A stretch of 30,635 bases of DNA from a virus. Location of the stretch: positions 1 to 30,635 of the IMG/VR virus record IMGVR_UViG_3300007516_000087. The stretch is one strand, 5' to 3'. The notes beneath the pieces were generated by a model. That model saw nothing but the letters and a program-made list of their open reading frames with translations, was not told where the DNA came from and searched no databases. Of the stretch, positions 1 through 7,757 are shown piece after piece. The first letter of the stretch is position 1, and each line of letters opens with the position of its first letter. The position numbers and the translations under genes are program-made.

Positions 1-3000
1 ACGATATAATCCGTCTTCTTTAAATACAAAAAGAGAATCACGCATTGGAAAAATACGTAAAATAGCTTTATCCTGAGCACCGACGTCGAAGTAATTTGTT
101 ATAGGCACAGCTTCAGGTTGTTGATATTTAGAGAAGTATACACGGTTTGACTTTTCTTCGTTCTCAGAGTATAAAGCATTGGTTGCTTTTATAAAAGAAC
201 CAGAAGTTCCAGCAACACTAACTGTAAAAGGTATACTAAAAGTAGTTGGAGTTAATACTGTAACAGTCCAAAGACCATCTGCGAGTGGAGTTGAATTAGT
301 AGCCGCAAGCATAACTTGATCGCCAGTTAACATTCCATGTGCTACTAAAGTAGTAATTACAGTAGGATTTGCAGCAGTAATACTAGTTATAGTTCCTGTA
401 GGACTAACATCAGGATTAAATGAAATCCCTGTGTTATTATTGTTTCCTAAAATATAGAACGCATCTTTATCTTGAAGACTTCTAGCTTGGAGAAACATTT
501 TCCCCGGAACATCAAAAGCCCCGGATAAATAATATCCATAAATCGACTCACCCAAGTTCTTATTGATAACGCGAATAAAGCTACGGGCAGTATCATCAAC
601 AGCCCTAGCAGGAGAAGCAAGGGGACTAAGAAGTACCTCAAGAGCACCAACTTGGGTCGTCGTGACAGTGAACCCTGCATTGACAACCGATTCTGTTGCA
701 TTTGATGTAGTTCCATTTTGAATATTTGTAATAGTTACAATAGATGTACTTACTCCAGTCACAAACTGATCTGAAGGTAAAGCTGCAGCAATAAGCACAG
801 CAACTTGAGAAGCAGTTTCTCCGCCTCCAAGGGTAATCTGAATTCCGACTCTACCAGAAACAACAGGATCAGTAGCAGAGCCTACAGCAAACCATACATA
901 ATATCTAGTTCTATCTAGAGTTGTGTTAATTGTAAAATAATCCGCAGGTCCTACAGAAACAAACCCAACTGCAGAAATAGCTTGGATTTTAGTAATTTGA
1001 GGTTGAACTCTTTCTCCGCGACCTTGTTGAGTATTTGTAATAGTAAACGTAGTGTTAAAGTCTACAGCATTTGGAGCTTCTCCAACATTAACATTTATAA
1101 CTTCTACAACATTAGCAAGAACAGTAGTCGTAAAATTGTTTAGATATGTTGAGAGTTTATCTTTGAGCTTTTGTGCAACTGTATTTGCTGAGTCTCCTGT
1201 TGTGAGGCTGACCTTAATTCCTGTGCGATTTGGAACAGCAGGGTCAATAGCAGTAGTTGTTTCAAAATATACATAATATGCTGTATCCACAGAGTTAATT
1301 AAAAAATATGTAGAATTAAGAGAATCTGCAACGTCTGCGACTGTTGTAATACTAGTTATTTCTTGTTGCCCGGTTATGAAAGAATACGTATTAGTTACTG
1401 TTCCATTTGAAATAGTAATTTTAGGAATATTCCCAAGATCGTAATCATTAATCATTTGTTGAACGCCAAGTAAACTTAAAGCACTACTTTGGTTTGTTCT
1501 AGTATTAGCATAAAATACACTATTTCTATAGCGATTTATATCTTTAGCAAAAGGAGGAGGTTCATTGGCTTGAAGAATTCCTTCTCCAGTTGACGCATTT
1601 GTATATAAATTAGCCCCTCGAAATGCATCCGGAGTAATATCTTCAAAGGAAACTTGTCCAGTAGATATATCAGTTGCAGTAGGAAAAGATTCATATACTA
1701 ATTGTAATTCATCACTTGGAACCAAGTCTTCAAACGAATTTACTCCAGTAGCTTGAGCTATAGGAGAACGATATACTTGGTAGAAATAATCAGATGTAAT
1801 CCCATCTGGAACTGTTATATCTATCTCAACTGTTGAAGTTGTAGTAACATCTAACTCGTTTGTTATAACTTTATCGGTTGATGAAATAATAGTAGTTGGA
1901 GTTAGTGACATTATTTGTAAAATGTCGCTGATATAATCTTGTTGTTCTTGAAGTTCATCGTTTGTAGCTGGAGTGCTAGTTATAGAAGGTTGAACTAAAG
2001 ACCTGAATTCATTATAATGAATTTGAGCTGAGGCTAATGTCACAGCGCCAGTTGCAGTTGTATTAAATGTAATTTGTGTAGCATTTACTGTAGTTACAGT
2101 TTGAGCACCATTAAGAATCCCGGTTACCGGAGCAAACCCAGTTAAAGATATTTTAGAGCCTGCGCTTAAATATAAACTAGGATTACCAGAAGAGAACGTA
2201 ACTGTACAAATTCCAGCAGTAATTACCGCTGTAGATATTTGTAAAGGAGTTACAGCCCCTTGATCTGCTAAAAATATATCATTATCTAGTTTAGAAGTTA
2301 GAGCTATAAGATTTGTACGTAAATCTGAAGCACCGGCTGTAAGAGGTAAACCTAAAGTTGATACATAATTTTTATCATTAATACGAGCAGAAGTTAATGG
2401 TGTATTCTGTAAGCTATCAAAAGCACTTAAAATACTCATATAATCTTGTAATAAAAGTTTAATCATTGAATTACCAACGATAAATCTTTGAGAAGGAGCA
2501 CCTTGGACTAAATTACCATTTATATCCTTATAAGCCCAAACAACTCTATATGCAATAACTGAATCTTGTGGAAGAAATGCAGACTGTGAGTTAGCTGTGT
2601 ATATAACCTGTCCATCTGAGTCTACAGCTTTTATTGCCCCAGCGGATACAACAAGTCCATCTACAACAGAGAAGTCATTTGAAGTTCTAGCAGAAAGCTT
2701 TTTAACCCCATCTGAGGTTGTAAAATATAGGTTACCATTTGATTCAATGAATTTCATTCTAAGACCCGGCTCTGTCTCTAAAAAAGACCCGGCGAAATCT
2801 AAAAATGTTCCCATTGCATTAGAATCATAAGATAATTTATTTGAATAATGACGAATAATTGTATTACGATATGTAGTGAGTTGCTTAACTCTTTCATTAG
2901 TTTCTGGGAGTTGAGAACCATAAAGACTATAACCACGACGCTGTTCAATTATTCCATCTCTACGGATTAATACGTTAGAAGCTTCAATTAAAGCCCCAGC

Positions 3001-3072
3001 ATCTCTAGCGAGTTCATTTGGTGAAGTAATTAGACCAGAAGCTTCTAATACTACGGTTTGACTAGCAGCCAT
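1..3072 (-). CDS. Tail nozzle-like protein (tail tubular protein B type), C-terminus cut by window edge
   Basis: The frame is open from ATG at 3072 to the left edge, giving at least 1024 codons with no stop, so the C-terminus is missing. An AAAGG ribosome site overlaps the stop region of the adaptor-like gene just upstream. The N-terminus (MAASQTVVLEASGLITS, then NELARDAGALIEASNVLIRR and a following EQRRGY) has the pattern of podovirus nozzle proteins, which begin with a segment selecting sites and the phrase D-G-x-I-E-x-R-R-G. The last visible residues (LFVFKEDGLYR) fit the repeated blades of the propeller-like nozzle fold. The middle is rich in Thr, Val and Ser, as in beta-sandwich virion proteins. 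In podoviruses the nozzle follows the adaptor and forms the distal short tail, which agrees with the gene order here. The family assignment is from remembered pattern and position, not from a search. Confidence 0.6.
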   Translation of the reverse strand, partial: MAASQTVVLEASGLITSPNELARDAGALIEASNVLIRRDGIIEQRRGYSLYGSQLPETNERVKQLTTYRNTIIRHYSNKLSYDSNAMGTFLDFAGSFLETEPGLRMKFIESNGNLYFTTSDGVKKLSARTSNDFSVVDGLVVSAGAIKAVDSDGQVIYTANSQSAFLPQDSVIAYRVVWAYKDINGNLVQGAPSQRFIVGNSMIKLLLQDYMSILSAFDSLQNTPLTSARINDKNYVSTLGLPLTAGASDLRTNLIALTSKLDNDIFLADQGAVTPLQISTAVITAGICTVTFSSGNPSLYLSAGSKISLTGFAPVTGILNGAQTVTTVNATQITFNTTATGAVTLASAQIHYNEFRSLVQPSITSTPATNDELQEQQDYISDILQIMSLTPTTIISSTDKVITNELDVTTTSTVEIDITVPDGITSDYFYQVYRSPIAQATGVNSFEDLVPSDELQLVYESFPTATDISTGQVSFEDITPDAFRGANLYTNASTGEGILQANEPPPFAKDINRYRNSVFYANTRTNQSSALSLLGVQQMINDYDLGNIPKITISNGTVTNTYSFITGQQEITSITTVADVADSLNSTYFLINSVDTAYYVYFETTTAIDPAVPNRTGIKVSLTTGDSANTVAQKLKDKLSTYLNNFTTTVLANVVEVINVNVGEAPNAVDFNTTFTITNTQQGRGERVQPQITKIQAISAVGFVSVGPADYFTINTTLDRTRYYVWFAVGSATDPVVSGRVGIQITLGGGETASQVAVLIAAALPSDQFVTGVSTSIVTITNIQNGTTSNATESVVNAGFTVTTTQVGALEVLLSPLASPARAVDDTARSFIRVINKNLGESIYGYYLSGAFDVPGKMFLQARSLQDKDAFYILGNNNNTGISFNPDVSPTGTITSITAANPTVITTLVAHGMLTGDQVMLAATNSTPLADGLWTVTVLTPTTFSIPFTVSVAGTSGSFIKATNALYSENEEKSNRVYFSKYQQPEAVPITNYFDVGAQDKAILRIFPMRDSLFVFKEDGLYR

Positions 3073-3081
3073 AACTTACCT

Positions 3082-4311
3082 TTAGGTTGTTGTTCGTCCG
3101 AAACCAACACGAGCAGAACGAAGAAGTCCATGTCTATTAATAACCTTCATTGGAGAACCTTCAACTCGACTATCAAGGATTGTTCCCTGTTTAAATTCAA
3201 GTCTATCAATTTTTGATGACCCTTCTTTGGCAGCATCTTTATCACCAAGAGCTTGAAGAACTCTAACTGAAGTTCTTTCTCCTAGTAACATATGTAGATC
3301 AGTGGGAATTTGGGGAATAATACATTCATATCTAGCACAAATATAATCCCCGATAGTGAAATCTAGGGGAAGTTGGGCATCTGTTAAAGTTAAACTTGTT
3401 AAAGATACCGAATTAGTACCTAATTTAACATCAATTGCTAAAGTTGTATGTCCACCTTCAGTTTGAAGGATATCAACTAGAGAACCAGAAATTATATCAG
3501 TAGGAACTCCTGATGTATTCAATGTAATAGTAGATTGAATAGAAAATGCTGAGGTATTTGTTGTAGTAAATTTAGTATTACGTTCCGTGTGAAGAATAGT
3601 AACTATATTACTATTAACAGTCGCACTAAATTGTGATCCAGTTAATGTAGAAATATATGTAACTAGGTTATTAGCTGTTGTTGCATCATTAACTCCAATA
3701 ACAAAATCAGTATTTGCAACAATTGTTGTAATACCTGAAGCTGTTTCAAATGTAATTTGATCCCCAGCAACTAAAGTTAGGTTAGAAATTGTAATAGCTC
3801 TAGATAAAGATTGAATAACACATGCTCTATCATCTGTAACTAGAGAGTTAGGACGTAGATAATATGAGAATTGTAATGATCCAATTGGAGTTGGGTTATA
3901 TTCGGTAGTCGGGCTGATTACAACGTTATTATTCTCTAAATAATAATATTTAGGAGTTGAAAAGCTATTACCTCTAGTTTGCATAAAACTTTTATCGTCA
4001 GGATTAATCCTAGACATCTCACTAAGCTGTCCTTGCTCATCTCGATAAAACAAGTCGCGCAACTTCATCCCGATTGCACGGTTAGGAATAGGATACTTAC
4101 TTTGATTTGCAGCAAGAGGAACGATTTGATTAAATACAAAATACTCTTCATGGAACTGAAGAATACTAGGTACTTGTTCAAGAAACATTTCTTCATCGGC
4201 GAATCTTAATAGATCGTCGTTAGAAAATGTAACTTGTGCTATTGGAAACGAAATATTGCGCTTTACTGCTTCAATTAAAGTATTTGAAGTGTAATATGGT
4301 AATTTACTCAA
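3082..4311 (-). CDS. Head-to-tail adaptor-like protein, 409 aa
   Basis: A 409-residue protein that starts at TTG (4311); the next in-frame Met is about residue 42, and AAGG lies about nine bases upstream, so the TTG start is accepted. The N-terminal part, beginning MSKLPYYTSNTLIEAVKRN, is helical. It is followed by a segment (VFNQIVPLAANQSKYPIPNR, then GMKLRDLFY) of the kind seen in podovirus adaptor or stopper proteins that dock under the portal. Residues of about 150-320 form a Thr/Ser/Ile-rich insertion resembling an immunoglobulin-like or decoration domain. The C-terminal third returns to a helical segment (LLGERTSVRVLQALGDKDAA). The gene sits directly upstream of the nozzle-like gene, with only nine bases between them. 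Function is inferred from order, size and sequence style. Confidence 0.5.
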   Translation of the reverse strand: MSKLPYYTSNTLIEAVKRNISFPIAQVTFSNDDLLRFADEEMFLEQVPSILQFHEEYFVFNQIVPLAANQSKYPIPNRAIGMKLRDLFYRDEQGQLSEMSRINPDDKSFMQTRGNSFSTPKYYYLENNNVVISPTTEYNPTPIGSLQFSYYLRPNSLVTDDRACVIQSLSRAITISNLTLVAGDQITFETASGITTIVANTDFVIGVNDATTANNLVTYISTLTGSQFSATVNSNIVTILHTERNTKFTTTNTSAFSIQSTITLNTSGVPTDIISGSLVDILQTEGGHTTLAIDVKLGTNSVSLTSLTLTDAQLPLDFTIGDYICARYECIIPQIPTDLHMLLGERTSVRVLQALGDKDAAKEGSSKIDRLEFKQGTILDSRVEGSPMKVINRHGLLRSARVGFGRTTT

Positions 4312-4331
4312 TTAGAACCGCCTTAGCAGTT

Positions 4332-4826
4332 TTATAGGTTATTTTTAATTTGCATGAGTCTTCTAATCTCTGCATCAATTTCTTCTTCTGACATATGTTG
4401 TACATCATTTTCTTCTTGTCCAACATCTTCAGATTGTTCTGGTGATTCCCTTTCATCTGTAGTTTCATCTGTCTTGTCTTTAGTGACATTTTTACCAGAA
4501 TCACTAGAATGAGAACCTTCTTTATTGCCTTTAATATTAACTGTAGTATTAGCTCCTGATCCTGCACCACCAGTTACAGTAACATTACCTTGAGTGGAAG
4601 CTTCAGTAGAAGTTGCAGTTCTAGTTGCTGTTCTGCTTGCTGTACGAGTTTTAGAATCGGTCGAAGTTTTGGCATCCGTTGAAGTTTTGGCACTATCACC
4701 AGATGATTTCTTAGCTCCGTCAAGTCCTTCTTTCATAGCATCAGAAGCCATACCATGAGCACCTTTAAGAGCTGCAAGTTTAGCTTTTTGTTCAGCGGGG
4801 GACATACCTTTTTTCTTACCAAACAT
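4332..4826 (-). CDS. Small charged Thr/Ser-rich protein, paralogue of the neighbouring gene, 164 aa
   Basis: I do not recognise the family. The N-terminus reads MFGKKKGMSPAEQKAKLAAL, continuing KGAHGMASDAM. This matches the upstream neighbour at 4828-5184 (KKAKLTALKGAHGEASKHM). Both proteins also end in a short helix of the same form: DAEIRRLMQIK here, EARIQQLMKRK there. Between the two ends lies a low-complexity stretch of alternating Thr, Ser, Lys and Ala (about residues 40-75), then an acidic region rich in Glu and Asp. The start lies one base after the neighbour's stop, and an AAAAGGA ribosome site is contained in the neighbour's last codons. The two therefore look like a tandem duplication translated as a coupled pair. 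They sit between fibre genes and the adaptor, so a minor virion role is possible but unproven. Confidence 0.8.
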   Translation of the reverse strand: MFGKKKGMSPAEQKAKLAALKGAHGMASDAMKEGLDGAKKSSGDSAKTSTDAKTSTDSKTRTASRTATRTATSTEASTQGNVTVTGGAGSGANTTVNIKGNKEGSHSSDSGKNVTKDKTDETTDERESPEQSEDVGQEENDVQHMSEEEIDAEIRRLMQIKNNL

Positions 4827-4827
4827 A

Positions 4828-5184
4828 TTATTTCCTTTTCATTAATTGCTGAATCCGAGCTTCAATTGAATCTGCATCTTCAGGATCATAGCCTGAATGA
4901 TCTGCACTTGTTTCAATATCATCGTTTTCATCACTAATATGACGACCAATAACGTTTCCTTCATGTTGAGGATCGACAATCTTATCAGAATCACCTTTGA
5001 AGTCAATTCCTGTATCTTCTGTCATTTCTTTTACATGATCTTTCAATGATTTAGAATCTTTACGATCATTATGAGCATAAAGACTTTGAGTCATATGTTT
5101 AGAAGCCTCGCCATGTGCCCCTTTCAAGGCAGTAAGTTTAGCTTTCTTTTCATTTTCAGTCATTGGTTTTTTCTGGAACGCCAT
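4828..5184 (-). CDS. Small charged protein, paralogue of the next gene, 118 aa
   Basis: The protein begins MAFQKKPMTENEKKAKLTAL and continues KGAHGEASKHM, sharing its N-terminal block and its C-terminal helix (EARIQQLMKRK) with the 164-residue protein encoded immediately downstream. The middle is hydrophilic, with acidic and His residues and no Cys or membrane segment. It is the first gene after a strong copy of the intergenic box (5207-5215), which lies about 23 bases upstream of its ATG, so this small gene probably heads a transcription unit that also carries the paralogue, the adaptor and the nozzle. The family is unknown to me. The conserved Lys-rich block at the front and short amphipathic helix at the back would suit a protein bound through its ends to the capsid or tail, but that is inference. 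Confidence 0.8.
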   Translation of the reverse strand: MAFQKKPMTENEKKAKLTALKGAHGEASKHMTQSLYAHNDRKDSKSLKDHVKEMTEDTGIDFKGDSDKIVDPQHEGNVIGRHISDENDDIETSADHSGYDPEDADSIEARIQQLMKRK

Positions 5185-5189
5185 TTTTT

Positions 5190-5215
5190 ATCCTATTGTT
5201 TCTATTAGTTGTTAA
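5190..5215 (-). promoter_or_regulatory. Intergenic promoter-like element (boxes TTAACAACT + ATAGAAAC)
   Basis: Read on the minus strand this is TTAACAACTAATAGAAACAA followed by TAGGAT. TTAACAACT (5215-5207) overlaps the TAA stop of the 446-residue fibre gene (5214-5212), and ATAGAAAC follows within a few bases. The first 20 bases are identical to the copy at 27819-27800. No -10 element occurs at a fixed distance in other copies, so a phage-specific promoter is preferred over a host sigma70 promoter. The GGAT next to the start of the 118-residue gene probably serves as its ribosome site. Confidence 0.6.
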
Positions 5216-6552
5216 ACTGATGTAGTTATTGCTCTAAATTTGATCAACCCGCTAACAAACCCTGCATATGCCGCTGAGGTATATTGTACTTGACCAGATG
5301 AAGTGATTGAGAATACAATTCCCGACGCATCTCCAGTAGAATCTACAGACATATTAAAAGAAACAGCCTTATTAATACCCTGAAGTGTAAATTGTTCATA
5401 TAAATCAGCAGTTGCGTCGATTTCTACGCTAGTTAAAGATGAAAAGCTTCTAACTGTTCCAACAGGAAATAAGAATCCAGTTACATTAGCAGGTGCAACT
5501 TGGTTATTAGCTAAAGAAAACGATGTCTCTACTATATCTCCAGCAGAAACTCCAGTAGCTGGGATAGTAAAAAAGCCTTTAGTGCCAGCTCCGTCTGTAC
5601 CATAGTACTTAGTATTACCCGGGCTTGCAGCATCACCTGAGAGCTTTAAACCACTCGCATCTGACGTAATAGACATTTGACTAATAACATCAGCAGATAT
5701 ATCTTGAGCAGTAAGAGTTAAATTTACTGTAGCTGTATCAGTTACAGTAACATCCCCAGAGTTTGTTCCAGAAGTGTTTCCCACAATAACTAATTGTGCG
5801 TCAGTTACATATCTAGCATTAGTACTATCTGCGACGTTAGCGGTAGTAAGTACTACTACCCCAGTCTGACTATTTACAGACGTAACAGCATCTGTCATGT
5901 CCCATTTATCCCAAGTAGTTCCATTATAGGCAACTTTATCACCTGCATTGAAAACTTGTGCCCCTGCTCCGAAATTCACAGTACCAGAATCAGTTACATA
6001 ATAAACAGAACCAGAGGTTCCAGCTCCGTCTGCAAGAGCAGGAGTATTTGTAGATGCTGCCCAAACTCCAGCATAGAAAAATGGACTTGGGATTGCTTCA
6101 ATAAATGTTTCAAGGGATTGTAAGGCAGCCTTAATAGTAGAACTATCTGGAATTGTTGTCCCAGTAAATGTTCCAAGGTTGGTAGAGTTAACTAAGACTC
6201 CAGTAAGAGTCACTAAATCAGCACCAATAGCACTGATACCATCGATATCACCCTGTAGTTCATCAAAAGCAGCTTGAACTTCAGTTGAAACTAAGTTACC
6301 TGATGGAGTTACAGAAATAGCAGTAGCAGCATGGGCTGCAGTTGCATTACTAATATGTGCAGTTAAATCAGCTTGTGAAGCTTTAGCATCTATTTGACCT
6401 TGGATTGCTGAAGTAACTCCAGAAACATGTCCAAGTTCAGTAGTTGTAACTGAACTGGAAGTAATTTCTTTATTAGAGTCAATTGTTGCAACCCTACTTG
6501 CGGTTTCTGTCTCTAACCGAACTTTACCTTTAAATTTACGTAGATCACTCAT
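5212..6552 (-). CDS. Tail fibre-like protein, 446 aa
   Basis: An ATG start with TAGGAG upstream. The N-terminal 60 residues are polar and probably carry the virion-attachment or trimerisation start. Residues of about 64-106 are a module (AHISNATAAHAATAISV, then SGNLVSTEVQAAFDELQ and DIDG) that recurs in the 1485-residue fibre at about residues 107-146. The middle contains repeated short phrases typical of trimeric fibre shafts, such as YYVTDSGTVNFGAGAQVF and VTSVNSQTGVVVLTTANV. The last 110 residues are a compact beta-rich domain that probably makes the tip. It is the last of four fibre-type genes transcribed together from about 12.7 kb. A receptor-binding or fibre role is likely; the receptor cannot be guessed. 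Confidence 0.7.
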   Translation of the reverse strand: MSDLRKFKGKVRLETETASRVATIDSNKEITSSSVTTTELGHVSGVTSAIQGQIDAKASQADLTAHISNATAAHAATAISVTPSGNLVSTEVQAAFDELQGDIDGISAIGADLVTLTGVLVNSTNLGTFTGTTIPDSSTIKAALQSLETFIEAIPSPFFYAGVWAASTNTPALADGAGTSGSVYYVTDSGTVNFGAGAQVFNAGDKVAYNGTTWDKWDMTDAVTSVNSQTGVVVLTTANVADSTNARYVTDAQLVIVGNTSGTNSGDVTVTDTATVNLTLTAQDISADVISQMSITSDASGLKLSGDAASPGNTKYYGTDGAGTKGFFTIPATGVSAGDIVETSFSLANNQVAPANVTGFLFPVGTVRSFSSLTSVEIDATADLYEQFTLQGINKAVSFNMSVDSTGDASGIVFSITSSGQVQYTSAAYAGFVSGLIKFRAITTSV

Positions 6553-6561
6553 TTATATCTC

Positions 6562-7257
6562 CTACGATATTACAATTTTCCCGACAAATCTTAAGTCAGG
6601 AGTTGAACTTACTGTTATTATTACATCATCACTAGAATCAATTTTGACCCCAGTATCTACTTCTAAATAATCCGACCCACTTAACTCATATATATGAATT
6701 GTAGGGTTTGTTTTGTTATGTGAACTTTGTAATACTGTAAAAGTATAACATCCACCTGACGGTCCAGCCCAATCACTAGTTACATTAAATATCTGAGAGT
6801 AGCTAGAGCTACCTCCGCCGCCACCCACAGCACTAAAATCAATAGTGCCAGTTGTAGGGTTTGTATTAAATACTATACTTGCATCAACAGATGTAAAAAC
6901 TACAGTATTTATATTATCTATATCTCCAGAAGGAGTAGAAATAGATATAACCGAGCCGTCAAAGCTCGAAGCTACAATATTTACCCCACCTTGAGCAGTA
7001 GTTGAGAACACTAAACATAAAACTTCAATTTCGTCATATGTAAAAACGTCTACTGCCTCATTAACATTCCCAGTAAAGTCAGCTAAAGTTGTCCAAGTTG
7101 GCTGATTTACAATTCTAGCTCGAACTCTAACAAGATTAGCTCCACCGGCGTCAGTAATTACAAAGCGAACCTTACCTTCGTTTTGAACAACTCCAATTCC
7201 TAATGAACCCGGAGCTATTATCTTCCTATTTAAAGCATATGTTAAGTCATTTGACAT
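6562..7257 (-). CDS. Fibre-associated beta-rich protein, 231 aa
   Basis: The protein starts MSNDLTYALNRKIIAPGSLG, with AAGGAA upstream. The first 130 residues form a beta-rich domain with short hydrophobic strands. A glycine-serine linker (GGGGGSSS, about residues 146-153) then joins a C-terminal domain containing HNKTNPTIHIYELSGSDYLE and, near the end, LRFVGKIVIS. This C-terminal pattern, in which a His-x-x-x-x-Pro strand is followed by an Arg-Phe-x-Gly-Lys-Ile end, is one I associate with the tip domains of phage fibre and baseplate proteins. It lies between the fibre-assembly candidate and the 446-residue fibre, with 9-10 bases to each neighbour. A structural role beside the fibres is likely, but the exact function is unknown. 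Confidence 0.6.
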   Translation of the reverse strand: MSNDLTYALNRKIIAPGSLGIGVVQNEGKVRFVITDAGGANLVRVRARIVNQPTWTTLADFTGNVNEAVDVFTYDEIEVLCLVFSTTAQGGVNIVASSFDGSVISISTPSGDIDNINTVVFTSVDASIVFNTNPTTGTIDFSAVGGGGGSSSYSQIFNVTSDWAGPSGGCYTFTVLQSSHNKTNPTIHIYELSGSDYLEVDTGVKIDSSDDVIITVSSTPDLRFVGKIVIS

Positions 7258-7267
7258 TTAATATTCC

Positions 7268-7756
7268 TTATCGGACAATACTTAATCGAGCAGCAGCTCT
7301 AGCATCTTTTATATTCTGAGGAATTGCTTCTGCAGAATCCACAAATCTAGTACAATACCAGTCTGTTGAAATTAAATAAGCCTCTGCCGCTGAATTTGTT
7401 GCTTCTTGATTTATTTGAGCTGTAATATCTGTAATTTCTACAGAATATTCAGCAGCTTGTGCTAAAACACTTTGAGTTTCATAAACCGCAGCAGAAATCA
7501 AGCCATTTTCATTGTGAGAATAAAGAGCAGGTTCAATTTCGTTTCCTTCAGCATCAAAAGTAGCAGCTTGCACTAATTCATCGACTGGACCTCTAACTTC
7601 AGGGGAGGTTAAAACTTGCTGATCTTGATAAATAGCTTCAGAGCCAAACGAACCCATTCCAAGGTGACTAGAGAGCCAAGAATCAGCTTCTTCTTGGGAG
7701 TTGAAGGACGCTTGGTTGGAGATTGTACCTGATTTTGTTATTGATACTTGTATCAT
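7268..7756 (-). CDS. Possible fibre assembly or accessory protein, 162 aa
   Basis: This hydrophilic, partly helical protein follows the long fibre gene after one base, so the two are translationally linked. The N-terminus (MIQVSITKSGTISNQASFNS, then QEEADSWLSSH) looks like a small alpha/beta domain. The C-terminus contains AYLISTDWYCTRFVDSAEAI followed by PQNIKDARAAARLSI. A terminal helix with the form T-D-W-Y-x-x-R-x-x-x-x-x-x-I-P-x-x-x-x-x-x-R is common in the small proteins encoded just downstream of phage fibres, including tail-fibre assembly chaperones. The position immediately after a giant fibre supports that idea. It could equally be a minor structural protein. Confidence 0.5.
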   Translation of the reverse strand: MIQVSITKSGTISNQASFNSQEEADSWLSSHLGMGSFGSEAIYQDQQVLTSPEVRGPVDELVQAATFDAEGNEIEPALYSHNENGLISAAVYETQSVLAQAAEYSVEITDITAQINQEATNSAAEAYLISTDWYCTRFVDSAEAIPQNIKDARAAARLSIVR

Positions 7757-7757
7757 A

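Noticed and set aside
4304-4570. Frameshift or second protein in the 164-residue gene region (another minus frame of 88 codons)
   Set aside because: It comes from the low-complexity stretch, has no ribosome site and would replace the conserved C-terminal helix shared with the paralogue.
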